From contig DDSL01000007.1 in NCBI GenBank assembly GCA_002343825.1, forward strand, positions 1-36,096: 36,096 bases of DNA. Direction: 5' to 3'. Below the pieces are notes generated by a model. The model was given only the letters and a program-made list of their open reading frames with translations, ran no database searches and was not told the DNA's origin. The DNA is from Chthonomonas sp. UBA2391. Lineage in GTDB: Bacteria > Armatimonadota > Fimbriimonadia > Fimbriimonadales > Fimbriimonadaceae. A program made the position numbers and the translations under genes. Shown piece after piece: positions 1-8,153 of this stretch (its first letter is position 1; each line of letters opens with the position of its first letter).

Positions 1-2
1 GG

Positions 3-2018
3 TCTGGAAAGACTATGCTCGTCGAGCACCTCCTCTACACCGCCGGGGCGATCGAACGTCTCGGCGGAATCGAGGGAGGGAACACCCAGTCCGATACCGA
101 CCCGCTCGAAATCCGGCGCAAGATCAGCCTCAGCGCCAGCGTCCTACCGCTGGAATGGCACGACCACAAGATCAACCTGATCGACGTCCCCGGATTTGCC
201 GACTTTGTCGGCGATCTCCACGGCGTCGCCCGAGTCGTCGAGGGAATGATCTTTGTCTGCGAAGCCAAGAAGGACCTCGATGTCGGCTTTGAAGCCGCTT
301 GGGAGATCGCCGAAGAATACGGCCTGGCCCGTTGCATCTTTATCAACAAGTTGGAGCGTGACAACGCCGACTACGAAGGCTTGATCAACACCTTGCACGA
401 GCGATATGGCCGCAAGATCGTCAACGTCCAGATCCCGATCGGCCACCAAGCGATGTTCAGCGGAGTCCTCGACCTGCTCAGCATGAAGGTCTATAAAGGC
501 AAGGACCGAGGCATCGAAATTGACGATATCCCGGCAGCCTACGCCGATGAAGCCGCCGTCCGACGCGAGAAGATGATGGACGCCGCCGCCGAGGGCGATG
601 ACGACCTGGCGATGAAATACTTGGAGGGCCAAGAACTCACCGAAGCCGAGATCGAACATGGCCTGCTGGTCGGAACCGAGACCGGTCGGGTTGTTCCGGT
701 GCTCCTCGGTTCGGCCCAGAGCGGCATCGGCGTCGCCACCCTGCTCGACCGGATCATTGGCGAGCTTCCCAGCCCGGCTGAGATGCCCAAGAAACACGGC
801 GACCTCGAGTTGAAGCCAGACCCCGACGCTCCGCTGACGGCCTTTGTGTATAAGTCCACCGCCGACCCCTATGTCGGAAAGATCAACTACGTCCGGGTCT
901 TTAGCGGTCAGATCAAGCAGGATCAGGTGGTCTTGAACAGCCGCACAGGAAATGAAGAAAAGCTACACAACCTCTACTTTTCTCATGGAAAAGGGACCGA
1001 ACCGGCGACGATCGTGATGCCCGGCGACCTCTGCGCGGTGGCCAAGCTCCAAAACGTGAGCACGGGCGATACGCTCTGTTCGCCCAAGGCCAAAGTCGAG
1101 TTGGAGCCAATCCACTTCCCCGAGCCGATCTTCCGCGTGGCGATCAAGCCCGTCTCCAAGTCGGACGAAGACAAACTCGGCCCCGCCCTCCAACGGCTTC
1201 TCGAAGAAGATCCGACCCTGCACTACGAACGCGACCCCGGACTGCACCAAGAGATCCTGAGCGGCATGGGCGATATTCACCTCGAAACCGCCATCGACAA
1301 GCTCAAGACCCGGTTTGGCGTCACGGTGACGATCGAAGAGGCCCGAGTTCCCTACCGCGAGACGATCCGCAAGAAGGCCAAGGCCCAAGGTCGCCACAAG
1401 CGGCAAACGGGTGGAAAGGGCCAATTTGGCGACTGCTGGCTGGAACTCGAACCGCTCCCGCGCGGAACGGGGTTTGAGTTCGAAAGCAAGGTGGTCGGTG
1501 GCGCGATTCCAAAGAACTTCATCCCCGCCATCGAAAAGGGCGTGCGCGAGACGATGGACAAGGGCTTTTTGGCCGGGTTCCCCGTTATCGACATCAAAAC
1601 GGTGGTCACCGACGGAAGCTATCACGACGTGGACAGCAGCGAAGCGGCCTTCAAGATCGCGGGCTCACTCGGTTTCCGCACGGCGGCGGCGGCGGCCAGC
1701 CCGGTGATCCTAGAACCCATCTTGGAACTCCATGTCGATGTTCCGAATGAGTGCGTCGGCGATGTGGTTGGAGACCTGAACGGACGGCGCGGACGGATCA
1801 ACGGGATGGAGCCGCTGACGGCAGACAAAACCGAGGTCCACGCCCTAGTCCCGATGGCGACGATGATCCGATACGCCCTCGATCTTCGGTCGATCACCAA
1901 GGGTCGGGGGCGTTTCCGGATGCGGAACTCGCACTACGACGAGCTCCCCGAGCACGAAGCCCAGGCGCTGATCTCGGCCTATGAAAAGTCGCGCAAGGAC
2001 CACGAAGACGATCACTAG
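3..2018 (+). CDS. Elongation factor G-like GTPase (EF-G2/FusA2 type), 5' end cut by window
   Basis: Translational GTPase related to EF-G, which drives ribosomal translocation or recycling. The reading frame is open to the window edge: SGKT of the P-loop is read from base 3, so the true start lies upstream and the ATG at 15 is internal. The G3 motif is DVPGFADF and switch I has the EF-G-like form GGNTQSDTDPLEIRRKIS rather than the canonical EF-G form. Domain II follows (LTAFVYKSTADPYVGK), then domains III-V with GKGQFGDCWLELEP, VVGGAIPKNFIPAIEKG and the C-terminal RRGRINGMEP. G4 reads NKLE at 345-356, with Glu where Asp normally reads guanine. The family assignment is secure. Whether it acts as a translocase or as a specialised paralogue cannot be told from sequence. 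It converges on the HDOD gene with a 3-base gap. Confidence 0.93.
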   Translation, partial: SGKTMLVEHLLYTAGAIERLGGIEGGNTQSDTDPLEIRRKISLSASVLPLEWHDHKINLIDVPGFADFVGDLHGVARVVEGMIFVCEAKKDLDVGFEAAWEIAEEYGLARCIFINKLERDNADYEGLINTLHERYGRKIVNVQIPIGHQAMFSGVLDLLSMKVYKGKDRGIEIDDIPAAYADEAAVRREKMMDAAAEGDDDLAMKYLEGQELTEAEIEHGLLVGTETGRVVPVLLGSAQSGIGVATLLDRIIGELPSPAEMPKKHGDLELKPDPDAPLTAFVYKSTADPYVGKINYVRVFSGQIKQDQVVLNSRTGNEEKLHNLYFSHGKGTEPATIVMPGDLCAVAKLQNVSTGDTLCSPKAKVELEPIHFPEPIFRVAIKPVSKSDEDKLGPALQRLLEEDPTLHYERDPGLHQEILSGMGDIHLETAIDKLKTRFGVTVTIEEARVPYRETIRKKAKAQGRHKRQTGGKGQFGDCWLELEPLPRGTGFEFESKVVGGAIPKNFIPAIEKGVRETMDKGFLAGFPVIDIKTVVTDGSYHDVDSSEAAFKIAGSLGFRTAAAAASPVILEPILELHVDVPNECVGDVVGDLNGRRGRINGMEPLTADKTEVHALVPMATMIRYALDLRSITKGRGRFRMRNSHYDELPEHEAQALISAYEKSRKDHEDDH

Positions 2019-2021
2019 AGC

Positions 2022-2891
2022 TTAGGCTGCGATCCCAAGTTGACTAAGGCCGAGCACCGTCTCGGCCTTAGTCACTTCATTGACCATGACCTCGCCCACA
2101 GTGGGGAGTTGAGCGGCGGGAATGCCGATCTCTTCGAGGGCCGATCCGCAGACCTCGTAGGCACAGGTCGGGGCGTTGTTCAGAAAGCCGACGGTGTGGC
2201 TGAGGTCGTTCGCGACGGCGATCATGGCCGTGGTGGTCGGTTGGTCCTCGTCAAAGAGTGGCTGGTGGTGGAAGCGGATCGCGGCCCGAATCACGGGACT
2301 CAGTCCCCACTTTTGGGCCAAGAGGTCGCCCACCTGGGTGTGGTCCCACCCCAAAATTTCTTGCTCGACCTCATGAATGGGGCGATTTTCGGAGATCGCT
2401 TGAGCAAGGATCAGGTCAAACTTTGCGGGCAAAAACCTCACCATGACGAGCATTCCGACATCGTGGAGCATCCCCGCCATATAGAGTTCTTCGACGTTCT
2501 TGAGCCCCTTCAGTCGGCCCATGATCTTGGCCCCCGCCCCGACCGCAATCGAGTGACGCCAATATTCCATGGGGTTGAACTCACCGGCCGGTTGGCCGTT
2601 ACTCAGCATGGCCTGAAACGAGGCACTCATGACGATCTGCTTGAGTTGTTGAAGGCCAAGAATGGTGATCGCCGCTCCAATCGAGGTCAGCGAGTTCCCC
2701 CCGAATTGAGCCGAGGAAGCCGCCTTGATGACCTTGGCCGCAATCGCCGGGTCTTTTTCGACCACCTTCTCGATTTCGCGGGCGGAGAGATTGGGGTCGT
2801 TCGTTCGCTCAAGCATAAAGCGAGCTACCTGAGGAAGGACAGGCAGATTCTCGTTGCGCGCGATCCGAATCGCCATCGACTCCAATTCCAT
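2022..2891 (-). CDS. HDOD domain protein
   Basis: A 289-residue protein that is almost entirely one HDOD domain: an N-terminal LPVLPQVARFMLERTNDPNLSA-like helix pair, IEKVVEKDPAIAAKVIKAASSAQF, ITILGLQQLKQIVMSASF, and an HD-like core (AGMLHDVGML, then ILGWDHTQVGDLLAQKW and IRFHHQP). HDOD proteins act in bacterial signalling, often with c-di-GMP, chemotaxis or stress pathways, and many have lost the metal-binding residues of true HD phosphohydrolases. No receiver, GGDEF or EAL domain is attached, so a partner output protein is likely but is not adjacent. ATG at 2891 is the first start; a second Met at residue 6 is possible. The last 30 codons contain a perfect hairpin (see 2042-2073). Confidence 0.88.
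   Translation of the reverse strand: MELESMAIRIARNENLPVLPQVARFMLERTNDPNLSAREIEKVVEKDPAIAAKVIKAASSAQFGGNSLTSIGAAITILGLQQLKQIVMSASFQAMLSNGQPAGEFNPMEYWRHSIAVGAGAKIMGRLKGLKNVEELYMAGMLHDVGMLVMVRFLPAKFDLILAQAISENRPIHEVEQEILGWDHTQVGDLLAQKWGLSPVIRAAIRFHHQPLFDEDQPTTTAMIAVANDLSHTVGFLNNAPTCAYEVCGSALEEIGIPAAQLPTVGEVMVNEVTKAETVLGLSQLGIAA
2042..2073. terminator. Perfect 13-bp stem-loop inside the 3' end of the HDOD gene
   Basis: GACTAAGGCCGAG (2042-2054) is the exact reverse complement of CTCGGCCTTAGTC (2061-2073), with a six-base loop. It starts 24 bases after the EF-G stop and lies within the last codons of the convergent HDOD gene. Neither strand has a clear T-run after it. The likely role is a shared stop or transcript-end stabiliser for the two convergent genes, by inference. 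Confidence 0.5.
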
Positions 2892-2981
2892 CGCTCTAGA
2901 TTGTCGGTCTGGCCAGCCTGAACCTAGATGACTATTTTTATGGACAAGATCCTAGAAACCTCCATGAAACACTCGACAGGA

Positions 2982-3002
2982 CTTGAGCGTTGTATACTCA
3001 TA
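2982..3002 (+). promoter_or_regulatory. HAIR operator for HspR, overlapping a TATACT -10
   Basis: CTTGAGC (2982-2988), seven spacer bases, then ACTCATA (2996-3002). The known HspR operator HAIR is CTTGAGT-N7-ACTCAAG, so the spacing is exact, the left arm matches 6 of 7 and the right arm 5 of 7. A TATACT -10 candidate (2993-2998) spans the spacer and right arm, so bound HspR would block polymerase. A further CTTGAGC copy sits at 3004-3010. The downstream operon encodes both DnaJ and an HspR-type regulator, as expected for autoregulation. Confidence 0.8.
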
Positions 3003-3013
3003 GACTTGAGCGC

Positions 3014-4063
3014 ATGAGCACGGTCAAAAAGGATTTCTATCAGGCGTTGGGCGTCGACCGTAAGGCCGACGACAAGAAGATCAAGGAGGCCTACCGCCGC
3101 CTTGCTCGCCAGCACCACCCGGACCTCAATCCGAACAATGCCCAGGCCGAAGCTCGGTTCAAGGAGGTCAATGAGGCCTATGAGGTGCTCAGCGACCCCG
3201 AAAAGCGCAAGCTTTACGACCAATTTGGGAGCAATTGGGATCGGATTGACCCGAGCGCGGCCCAAAACACCGACTTTGGCGGCGACCTCGGCTCGATCTT
3301 CGACCAGTTCCTTGGCGGAGGGATCGACTTTGGATTTGGTCAACCACGCCGTCGGGCGCAGGCGGCTCCCTCGGACTTTGAGCAAGCGGTCGATCTCACC
3401 CTGGAAGAGATCGACAGCGGCACCCAGCGCGTCTTCACCTACCAAGCTGACGACGCCTGCAAAACTTGCGACGGCACGGGGCAGGTCCGATTGCGCCACA
3501 TGGGGCCTTGCAGCCAGTGCGGCGGTTCGGGACAAATTCGCAACATGTTTGGGATGGTCCAGGGTTGTGGGGCTTGCCAGGGGACCGGTCGAAGCAACCT
3601 GGATAGCTGCCCGACCTGCGGCGGCGACGGCGCACTGCCGGGAACCCGGCGGGTGGAAGTCAAGATTCCGGCCGGGATTCAAGAAGGCAAGAAGTTGCGC
3701 GTCCCTGGCCGAGGTTCCCGCGGCGCGAATGGGCGCACGGGCGACCTCTACGTCCTGATTCGCGAGATTCCCCACACCCAATTCAAGCGGCGGGGCGAAG
3801 ACCTGGAAACCGAGATCTCGGTGCCCTATACCACTGCGCTTTTGGGAGGCGACATCAAGGTCCCGACCCTTCGCGGGTCAGTCACAGTCACCTTGGGAGA
3901 ATGCACCCAAAACGGCCAAGTCTTGCGGCTGGGTGGACAGGGCATTAGCCTTATGAAGGGCGGACGCGGAAACCTTCTCGTCCGGGTGAAGATCCAGATT
4001 CCGAAGTCGATCTCCGCCGAAGAGCGGGCGCTGCTCGAAAAACTGACCCAGGTGAAGGCATGA
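3014..4063 (+). CDS. dnaJ: Chaperone DnaJ (Hsp40)
   Basis: Co-chaperone that delivers unfolded clients to DnaK and stimulates its ATPase. From the ATG at 3014 the 349-residue protein begins directly with a J domain (DFYQALGVDRKADDKKIKEAY) carrying HPD at residues 35-37. A short Gly/Phe linker follows, then the zinc region (about residues 149-202) with all four CxxCxGxG-type motifs: CKTCDGTG, CSQCGGSG, CGACQGTG and CPTCGGDG. The C-terminal substrate-binding domains end at about 349. A TTG at 2990 would add eight residues but lies inside the HAIR/-10 element, so 3014 is preferred. The stop overlaps the hspR start by four bases (ATGA). dnaK and grpE are not in the window. Confidence 0.95.
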   Translation: MSTVKKDFYQALGVDRKADDKKIKEAYRRLARQHHPDLNPNNAQAEARFKEVNEAYEVLSDPEKRKLYDQFGSNWDRIDPSAAQNTDFGGDLGSIFDQFLGGGIDFGFGQPRRRAQAAPSDFEQAVDLTLEEIDSGTQRVFTYQADDACKTCDGTGQVRLRHMGPCSQCGGSGQIRNMFGMVQGCGACQGTGRSNLDSCPTCGGDGALPGTRRVEVKIPAGIQEGKKLRVPGRGSRGANGRTGDLYVLIREIPHTQFKRRGEDLETEISVPYTTALLGGDIKVPTLRGSVTVTLGECTQNGQVLRLGGQGISLMKGGRGNLLVRVKIQIPKSISAEERALLEKLTQVKA

Positions 4064-4461
4064 GAACCGAAAATCGACCGGTCTACATGATCGGGGTGGC
4101 GAGCGAACTCTGCGGCGTCCACCCGCAGACATTGCGGCAATATGAGCGCCTTGGGCTCGTGACCCCCAGCCGGGTCGGGGCGAAGAATCGGCTCTACAGC
4201 GAAGCCGATATCGCCCGTGTCCGCAAAATTCAGCGATTGACCCAAGAACTGGGGGTGAACCTGGCGGGGGTCGAGATCATCCTTCGGATGCTCGACGACA
4301 TGGACGAGACCCGCAATGAGATGGAGCGACAGTTTGAGGAGTTTCGCCGGGAAGCCGAAGAGCGGATCCAGAACTTGCTCGCGGCCAGCAACTTGCCGAT
4401 CCGCAAGGACGAGACCCTCTTGCCCCAGCGAAGCTTCATCTGGCGCAAGCCGGAGATCTGA
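4060..4461 (+). CDS. hspR: Heat-shock repressor HspR (MerR family)
   Basis: A 133-residue MerR-type winged helix protein. The N-terminal YMIGVASELCGVHPQTLRQYERLGLVTPSR is the MerR HTH in the form typical of HspR. NRLYSEADIARVRKIQRLTQELGVNLAGVEIIL follows, where LGVNLAGV is the HspR-characteristic segment. The tail is a charged coiled coil (DETRNEMERQFEEFRREAEERIQ) without the effector-binding domain of other MerR proteins. HspR is known to repress chaperone genes by binding HAIR with DnaK as co-repressor. Here it is translationally coupled to dnaJ (ATGA) behind a HAIR-like site, which supports negative autoregulation released on heat shock. Confidence 0.92.
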   Translation: MRTENRPVYMIGVASELCGVHPQTLRQYERLGLVTPSRVGAKNRLYSEADIARVRKIQRLTQELGVNLAGVEIILRMLDDMDETRNEMERQFEEFRREAEERIQNLLAASNLPIRKDETLLPQRSFIWRKPEI

Positions 4462-4725
4462 CCTTTCAGGTTCCCAACCGAACGGGCTCGCCGCCCCCTG
4501 ATTGGAGAGGGCTGCGAGCTTGCCCTGGTTTCGGGGAGCAGCGTGGAGCGCCGCCCGGCCCGGGGCCACTCCCGGGTGGGACCCCGGCCGCCTTCGGCGT
4601 CTCCCACCCTCCGCCCCGGTCGGCGCAGGTCGGTGGCTTCGAAGAGGTGGTGGTCCTCACGCCGACGGGCGGCCGGTTCCTATCCGAGCGGATGCTCGCA
4701 ATCCCTCGGATCTCAACGTGGAACC
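4462..4725. other. Structured GC-rich intergenic region between convergent genes
   Basis: 264 bases between the stops of hspR and the fucosidase. It holds two nested stem-loops. The first is GCTCGC (4486-4491) with GCGAGC (4514-4519), enclosing a GC-rich inner stem. The second is GGGTGGGA (4574-4581) with TCCCACCC (4602-4609), enclosing GCCG-CCTT-CGGC (4587-4598). No T-run follows on either strand. I saw no coding signature and no match to RNase P, tmRNA or SRP RNA signatures. The hairpins may end transcription from both sides. Confidence 0.4.
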
Positions 4726-6024
4726 CTAACGCAGCCGAGCCACCCTGACGACTGTATTGGTGCCGTAGGGGTACTGAGTGGCGTTCAGCATGAGCAGTCC
4801 ATCGTCAAGGGCGTGCTCAAAAGCGAGCGACTCACCGCTGTCGAGCCAGATGGCTTCTCGGTACCGGCCAAAAACCTGGGAAAAGGTTCGTGGGCCAGGG
4901 CCGCGGCTAGCCGAGTCATGAGCCATGGTGTTGCCGGTTGCGGTGAGACCGGTGATGAAGAGGTAAAGCTCGTCACCAATCTGGAGGGCAAAATCGTCCC
5001 CTTCGCCCACCACGCTGGACGGGCGACCGTGATACAGGACGCCTTCCCTCCCACCGTGGATCTCTATCCAATCCCCCACCCTAGCCAGCGCAGCGGACTC
5101 AAAGGCGGGAATCTTGCCCTGAGACTCGGGGCCGATATTCATTAAGAGGTTCGCGCCGGCCCGGCGGGCAAAGCAGAGTTCTTCGATCACGTGCGCGGGC
5201 GAGAGATAGTTGAAGTCTCGGGTAGCGACTCCCCAATGAAAGTTCATGGTGTGGCACATCTCCGAGGCCACATATTTGGGTGCTCCTTGCCGATCCTGCG
5301 GTCTAGGTCGGCCCCGTTCAAAGGTCACGCTATCCACTTCGGGATGGCCGCCTCGCCCCATCGCGTCGATCCCAGAGTTGTTGATGATGATCGCTTCGGG
5401 CTGATAGCGGCGGATGATTCGATAGAGGTCATCCTCGTGCCAATCGGCCTCGGGTCGACTCCAGTTGCCATCGAACCAAAAGCCACCAATCTTCCCGTAT
5501 TGGGTGCAAAGAAGCTCAACGCTGGCCTGAAGATAGCGATGGTAGGCGGCCCAGTCGCTCTCGAATCGCGGATCGCTCCAGTCGAGGGTCGTGCAGTAGA
5601 GCATGGGCAAAATCCCTTCAGCTCGGCAGGCTTCGACGAGTTCCAAGATCAGGTCCCGACCGGCGGGCGTGTGGGTGATGTCGAGATCCGAAAGGCCCCG
5701 AGTGTCATAGAGGCTGAACCCGTCGTGGTGTCGGGTTGTGTGGGTCAGATACTTCATCCCTGCCCTGCGCGCAGTCCTGGCGAGTTCGATGGCATCGAAG
5801 TCCTGGGCCGTGAAGGTCGCCATGAGCTTGCGATACTCGTCTTTAGGGATCTGGTGAAGATTCATCGCCCATTCGCCTTTGCCGAGCTGACTGTAAAGGC
5901 CCCAGTGGACAAACATCCCAAAGGCAAGGCTTTCGAAGGCGGTGATCCGGGCGGCGGGGGTGGGAATCGGGACGGACACGAAGGTTCTCTCTCGGCTGAC
6001 TCTACAGTACCCATCGGGCTTCAT
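4726..6024 (-). CDS. Alpha-L-fucosidase, GH29 family
   Basis: Glycoside hydrolase that releases alpha-L-fucose from glycans by a retaining mechanism. The GH29 barrel is recognisable: FGMFVHWGLYSQLGKGEWAMN near the N-terminus, GMKYLTHTTRHHDGFSLYD (the conserved HHDGF segment), AEGILPMLYCTTLDW, and GGFWFDGNW, whose Asp is in the nucleophile position. SAGANLLMNIGP-like sequence (RRAGANLLMNIGPES) closes the barrel. Length (432 residues) suits the catalytic domain plus a short beta domain. No signal peptide is visible, so it may be cytoplasmic. The ATG at 6024 gives an unusual N-terminus; a GTG at 5979 would start at VSVPIPTPAARITAFES and is an alternative. Confidence 0.9.
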   Translation of the reverse strand: MKPDGYCRVSRERTFVSVPIPTPAARITAFESLAFGMFVHWGLYSQLGKGEWAMNLHQIPKDEYRKLMATFTAQDFDAIELARTARRAGMKYLTHTTRHHDGFSLYDTRGLSDLDITHTPAGRDLILELVEACRAEGILPMLYCTTLDWSDPRFESDWAAYHRYLQASVELLCTQYGKIGGFWFDGNWSRPEADWHEDDLYRIIRRYQPEAIIINNSGIDAMGRGGHPEVDSVTFERGRPRPQDRQGAPKYVASEMCHTMNFHWGVATRDFNYLSPAHVIEELCFARRAGANLLMNIGPESQGKIPAFESAALARVGDWIEIHGGREGVLYHGRPSSVVGEGDDFALQIGDELYLFITGLTATGNTMAHDSASRGPGPRTFSQVFGRYREAIWLDSGESLAFEHALDDGLLMLNATQYPYGTNTVVRVARLR

Positions 6025-6169
6025 TGTTCAAGGCGTGGCCATGAGTGATTGAATTCTTGTTCCGGATTTTGCCATGGATCTTGCCCGAGGTCCGCGCCCT
6101 CTGTGGGGCCAACTTGACGCTAGCCAATATCCCAGCAAGAGAACTAGCACTCTAGGCCCCAGCTTTTGA

Positions 6170-6184
6170 TAGACTAAGAAGGTG
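6170..6184 (+). promoter_or_regulatory. Leaderless-type -10 (TAGACT) before PEP-CTERM gene
   Basis: TAGACT at 6170-6175 is followed by six bases and the GTG start at 6182. The spacing puts the transcription start at or next to the start codon. AAGAAG sits between them but abuts the codon too closely to be an efficient ribosome binding site. Confidence 0.45.
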
Positions 6185-7255
6185 GTTCGTTTGGAAGTTT
6201 TTTTTGTGTTAAGTCTTCTTAACCTTGCTGTCGCGGGGGCCGCGCCAAGATTCAAAGCCAAGATTCTTCCAACCTCGGCTCCGATTCTGTCCACAACTTC
6301 GGCATATGGAGGAGTGGTTTCCTTGACCGGCGGAACCATCGGCGGGTCAGGGATCGGGATGAGACTCCGGAACGGGGTGCTACGCAACTACAACTTGCGA
6401 TACGGATTCGAACGGTCTGAAGCCTGGACCGTTGGTCCCGACCTCACGATCCTCTACGGTCAGAAGCCTCAGGGGAGAAACAAACGCAACCTTTACGAAC
6501 TCGGAAATGAGCTCCGTGAAGTTGCCAATGTGAACGAATTCAACATTGCTTTGACCGGAGCCGTAGGGTCGAAGTTTGTTTATGGCTACGGGGGCACCGA
6601 GGTCAATGGCGAGACAAATACTGCCGCCGCGATCCACGATATCACGACCGGGCAGACCGAGGTGTTCCAACTCTTGAAGCACACCTGGGTCGCGGGAGGC
6701 AACTCCAAAGGAGAATTCGTCATCGGAACAAGCCAGTTCGATTTCCAGCAAGCGAGCACCACCGAAATTTTTCTTTCGAAGGGGACTTCCTTGGAACGGC
6801 TCACCTTTGGCCAGGCCTTTTTGCCGACTAGCATGAATGAAGCTGGAACCATCGGAGCGGTTGCTCCCTCTGGGCGGGCCTTTCTGTGGCGGCGAGAATC
6901 AGGATGGGTGGGTCTCCCATGGATTCCTAACTCCGAGTGGGATGCTGGTCGGGTCTACATTAGCCAGCGTGGATTCGTAATGCAATTGGCCGGTGCATCC
7001 CCCTATGTTTTTGAAGGGGACAAGTCTTATGCCTTGACCGATCATATCGTCGAGGGCATGTATGACAAGAGCGTTTTTCGCCTCGATTTCGCCGTTCTCG
7101 ATCCGGTGACCGACTCGATCTATGCGACCCTGATCAACCGTACGAACAACCAAGACCGGAAGCTCGTCAAGATCGACGCCGTCCCCGAGCCGGGCACGCT
7201 GGCCGCGCTGGGGCTGGGACTTGTCGCCGTGCTCCGCAAAAAGCGAAAAGCATAG
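6182..7255 (+). CDS. Exported PEP-CTERM-anchored protein
   Basis: A 357-residue protein with an N-terminal hydrophobic signal segment (FFVLSLLNLAVAGAA) and a C-terminal sorting tail: VPEPGTLAALGLGLVAVL followed by RKKRKA. In PEP-CTERM proteins this tail is recognised by an exosortase, which cleaves near the PEP motif during export. The body is beta-rich, with short kelch- or HAF-like stretches (for example AAIHDITTGQTEVFQL, PTSMNEAGTIGAVAPSGRAFLWRRESGW), like the HAF-repeat type of exported proteins. No catalytic motif was seen. It is a distant paralogue of the protein at 28672-29670, most clearly in DPVTDSIYA and the tail. GTG start, chosen because the signal segment follows at once. Confidence 0.8.
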   Translation: MVRLEVFFVLSLLNLAVAGAAPRFKAKILPTSAPILSTTSAYGGVVSLTGGTIGGSGIGMRLRNGVLRNYNLRYGFERSEAWTVGPDLTILYGQKPQGRNKRNLYELGNELREVANVNEFNIALTGAVGSKFVYGYGGTEVNGETNTAAAIHDITTGQTEVFQLLKHTWVAGGNSKGEFVIGTSQFDFQQASTTEIFLSKGTSLERLTFGQAFLPTSMNEAGTIGAVAPSGRAFLWRRESGWVGLPWIPNSEWDAGRVYISQRGFVMQLAGASPYVFEGDKSYALTDHIVEGMYDKSVFRLDFAVLDPVTDSIYATLINRTNNQDRKLVKIDAVPEPGTLAALGLGLVAVLRKKRKA

Positions 7256-7264
7256 GGGAGCGAT

Positions 7265-7310
7265 GGGGGAACGGTTGGGGAGATAAGGGATCCTCGGGGA
7301 GCATAGAGGC
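7265..7310 (+). repeat. Purine-rich tail repeat, copy A, after PEP-CTERM gene
   Basis: About 45 bases beginning GGGGGAACGGTTGGGGAGAT, ten bases after the PEP-CTERM stop. A closely similar stretch (GGGGAGCGGTTGGAGAGATA...) lies at 29709-29752 after the other PEP-CTERM gene. The shared core is CGGTTGG-GAGATAAGG. It may be a duplicated 3' untranslated region or a dispersed intergenic repeat. Confidence 0.5.
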
Positions 7311-7351
7311 GCGATAACAGAACCGAGCGCGGAACTTGGCCGGGTCTCAGC

Positions 7352-7367
7352 TAAAATAGGGCCCATG
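7352..7367 (+). promoter_or_regulatory. Leaderless-type -10 (TAAAAT) before phosphatase gene
   Basis: TAAAAT at 7352-7357, then seven bases (AGGGCCC) and the ATG at 7365. No separate ribosome binding site fits between them, so the transcript probably begins at or very close to the ATG. Confidence 0.5.
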
Positions 7368-8153
7368 GCGGACGTGGCATCTCTTGCGCGGTTGGTGGAG
7401 TTGGGAAAGGAATGCGGGCAAATGGCTCGCCGGCTCCGGGCCGAGCAGAATCGCCAGCTCAAGCCGGATGGATCGCTGGTCACCGCCGCCGACCGCGCGA
7501 TCGAGAGCTTCTTGCGCATCGAACTTCCCCGCCTCGTCCCCGGAAGCACGGTTTGGGGCGAGGAAGAAGGGTTCGAATCGCCCGGGCAAGCCGGCCTTTG
7601 GCTGGTGGATCCGGTGGACGGCACCAGCAACTACTCGTTTGGCTCCCCGCTCTGGGGAGTGAGTATCGCCCACTATCAGAACGGCGCGATCACGATGGGC
7701 TGCATCGCGCTGCCCGATTTCGACGAGATCTATTCCGCCGGGGCCGGAAAGGGCGCTTACCTCAACGGCGAACGCCTGAGTCCGATCCCCGCAGGCCCGA
7801 TCGAACCGTTCCAGCTCCTCAGCTATGACGACGGATTCTTGAGGGATTACCAGCACCACCCGATTCCGGGCAAGATGCGCTACGCGGGGGCTTATGTCGT
7901 GGAGGCCGCGTTCGTTTTTCGTCAGAGCTTTCGGGGGTTGATCAGCTATAAGGCGAACCTCTATGACGTGGCCGCGAGCCTAGTCATCGCGGGAGAACTG
8001 GGGGCCGAGATTCGATATCTCGACGGCACTCGACTGGATCTTCCCCCCATCATCGAAGCGCGGTGCATCACGAAGCCCTTCCTCATCGGCCCGGCCGGGA
8101 GTGGATTCACCCTACCCTTCGTCGACCGCTCGGCTAAGCTGATCAAGCGATAG
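7365..8153 (+). CDS. Inositol monophosphatase family phosphatase
   Basis: Mg2+-dependent phosphatase of the IMPase/HisN/CysQ superfamily, 262 residues. Visible elements are the threonine region SLVTAADRAIESFL, the metal ligand GEEEGF, the signature WLVDPVDGTSNYSFG (DPxDGTxN, binding two metals), and the second signature NLYDVAASLVIAGELGAEI, which corresponds to WDxAAG-x-L-x-x-EAGG with the Asp kept. The substrate could be inositol phosphate, histidinol phosphate, PAP or a sugar phosphate; the sequence does not decide. Its 3' end overlaps the convergent selenoprotein gene by 42 bases. Confidence 0.9.
   Translation: MADVASLARLVELGKECGQMARRLRAEQNRQLKPDGSLVTAADRAIESFLRIELPRLVPGSTVWGEEEGFESPGQAGLWLVDPVDGTSNYSFGSPLWGVSIAHYQNGAITMGCIALPDFDEIYSAGAGKGAYLNGERLSPIPAGPIEPFQLLSYDDGFLRDYQHHPIPGKMRYAGAYVVEAAFVFRQSFRGLISYKANLYDVAASLVIAGELGAEIRYLDGTRLDLPPIIEARCITKPFLIGPAGSGFTLPFVDRSAKLIKR

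Noticed and set aside
2040..2921. 293-codon plus-strand frame opposite the HDOD gene
   Set aside because: The minus strand has the HDOD motifs; this is its mirror.
6028..6387. 119-codon minus-strand frame upstream of the fucosidase
   Set aside because: Overlaps the signal-peptide end of the PEP-CTERM gene on the other strand and has no recognisable features.
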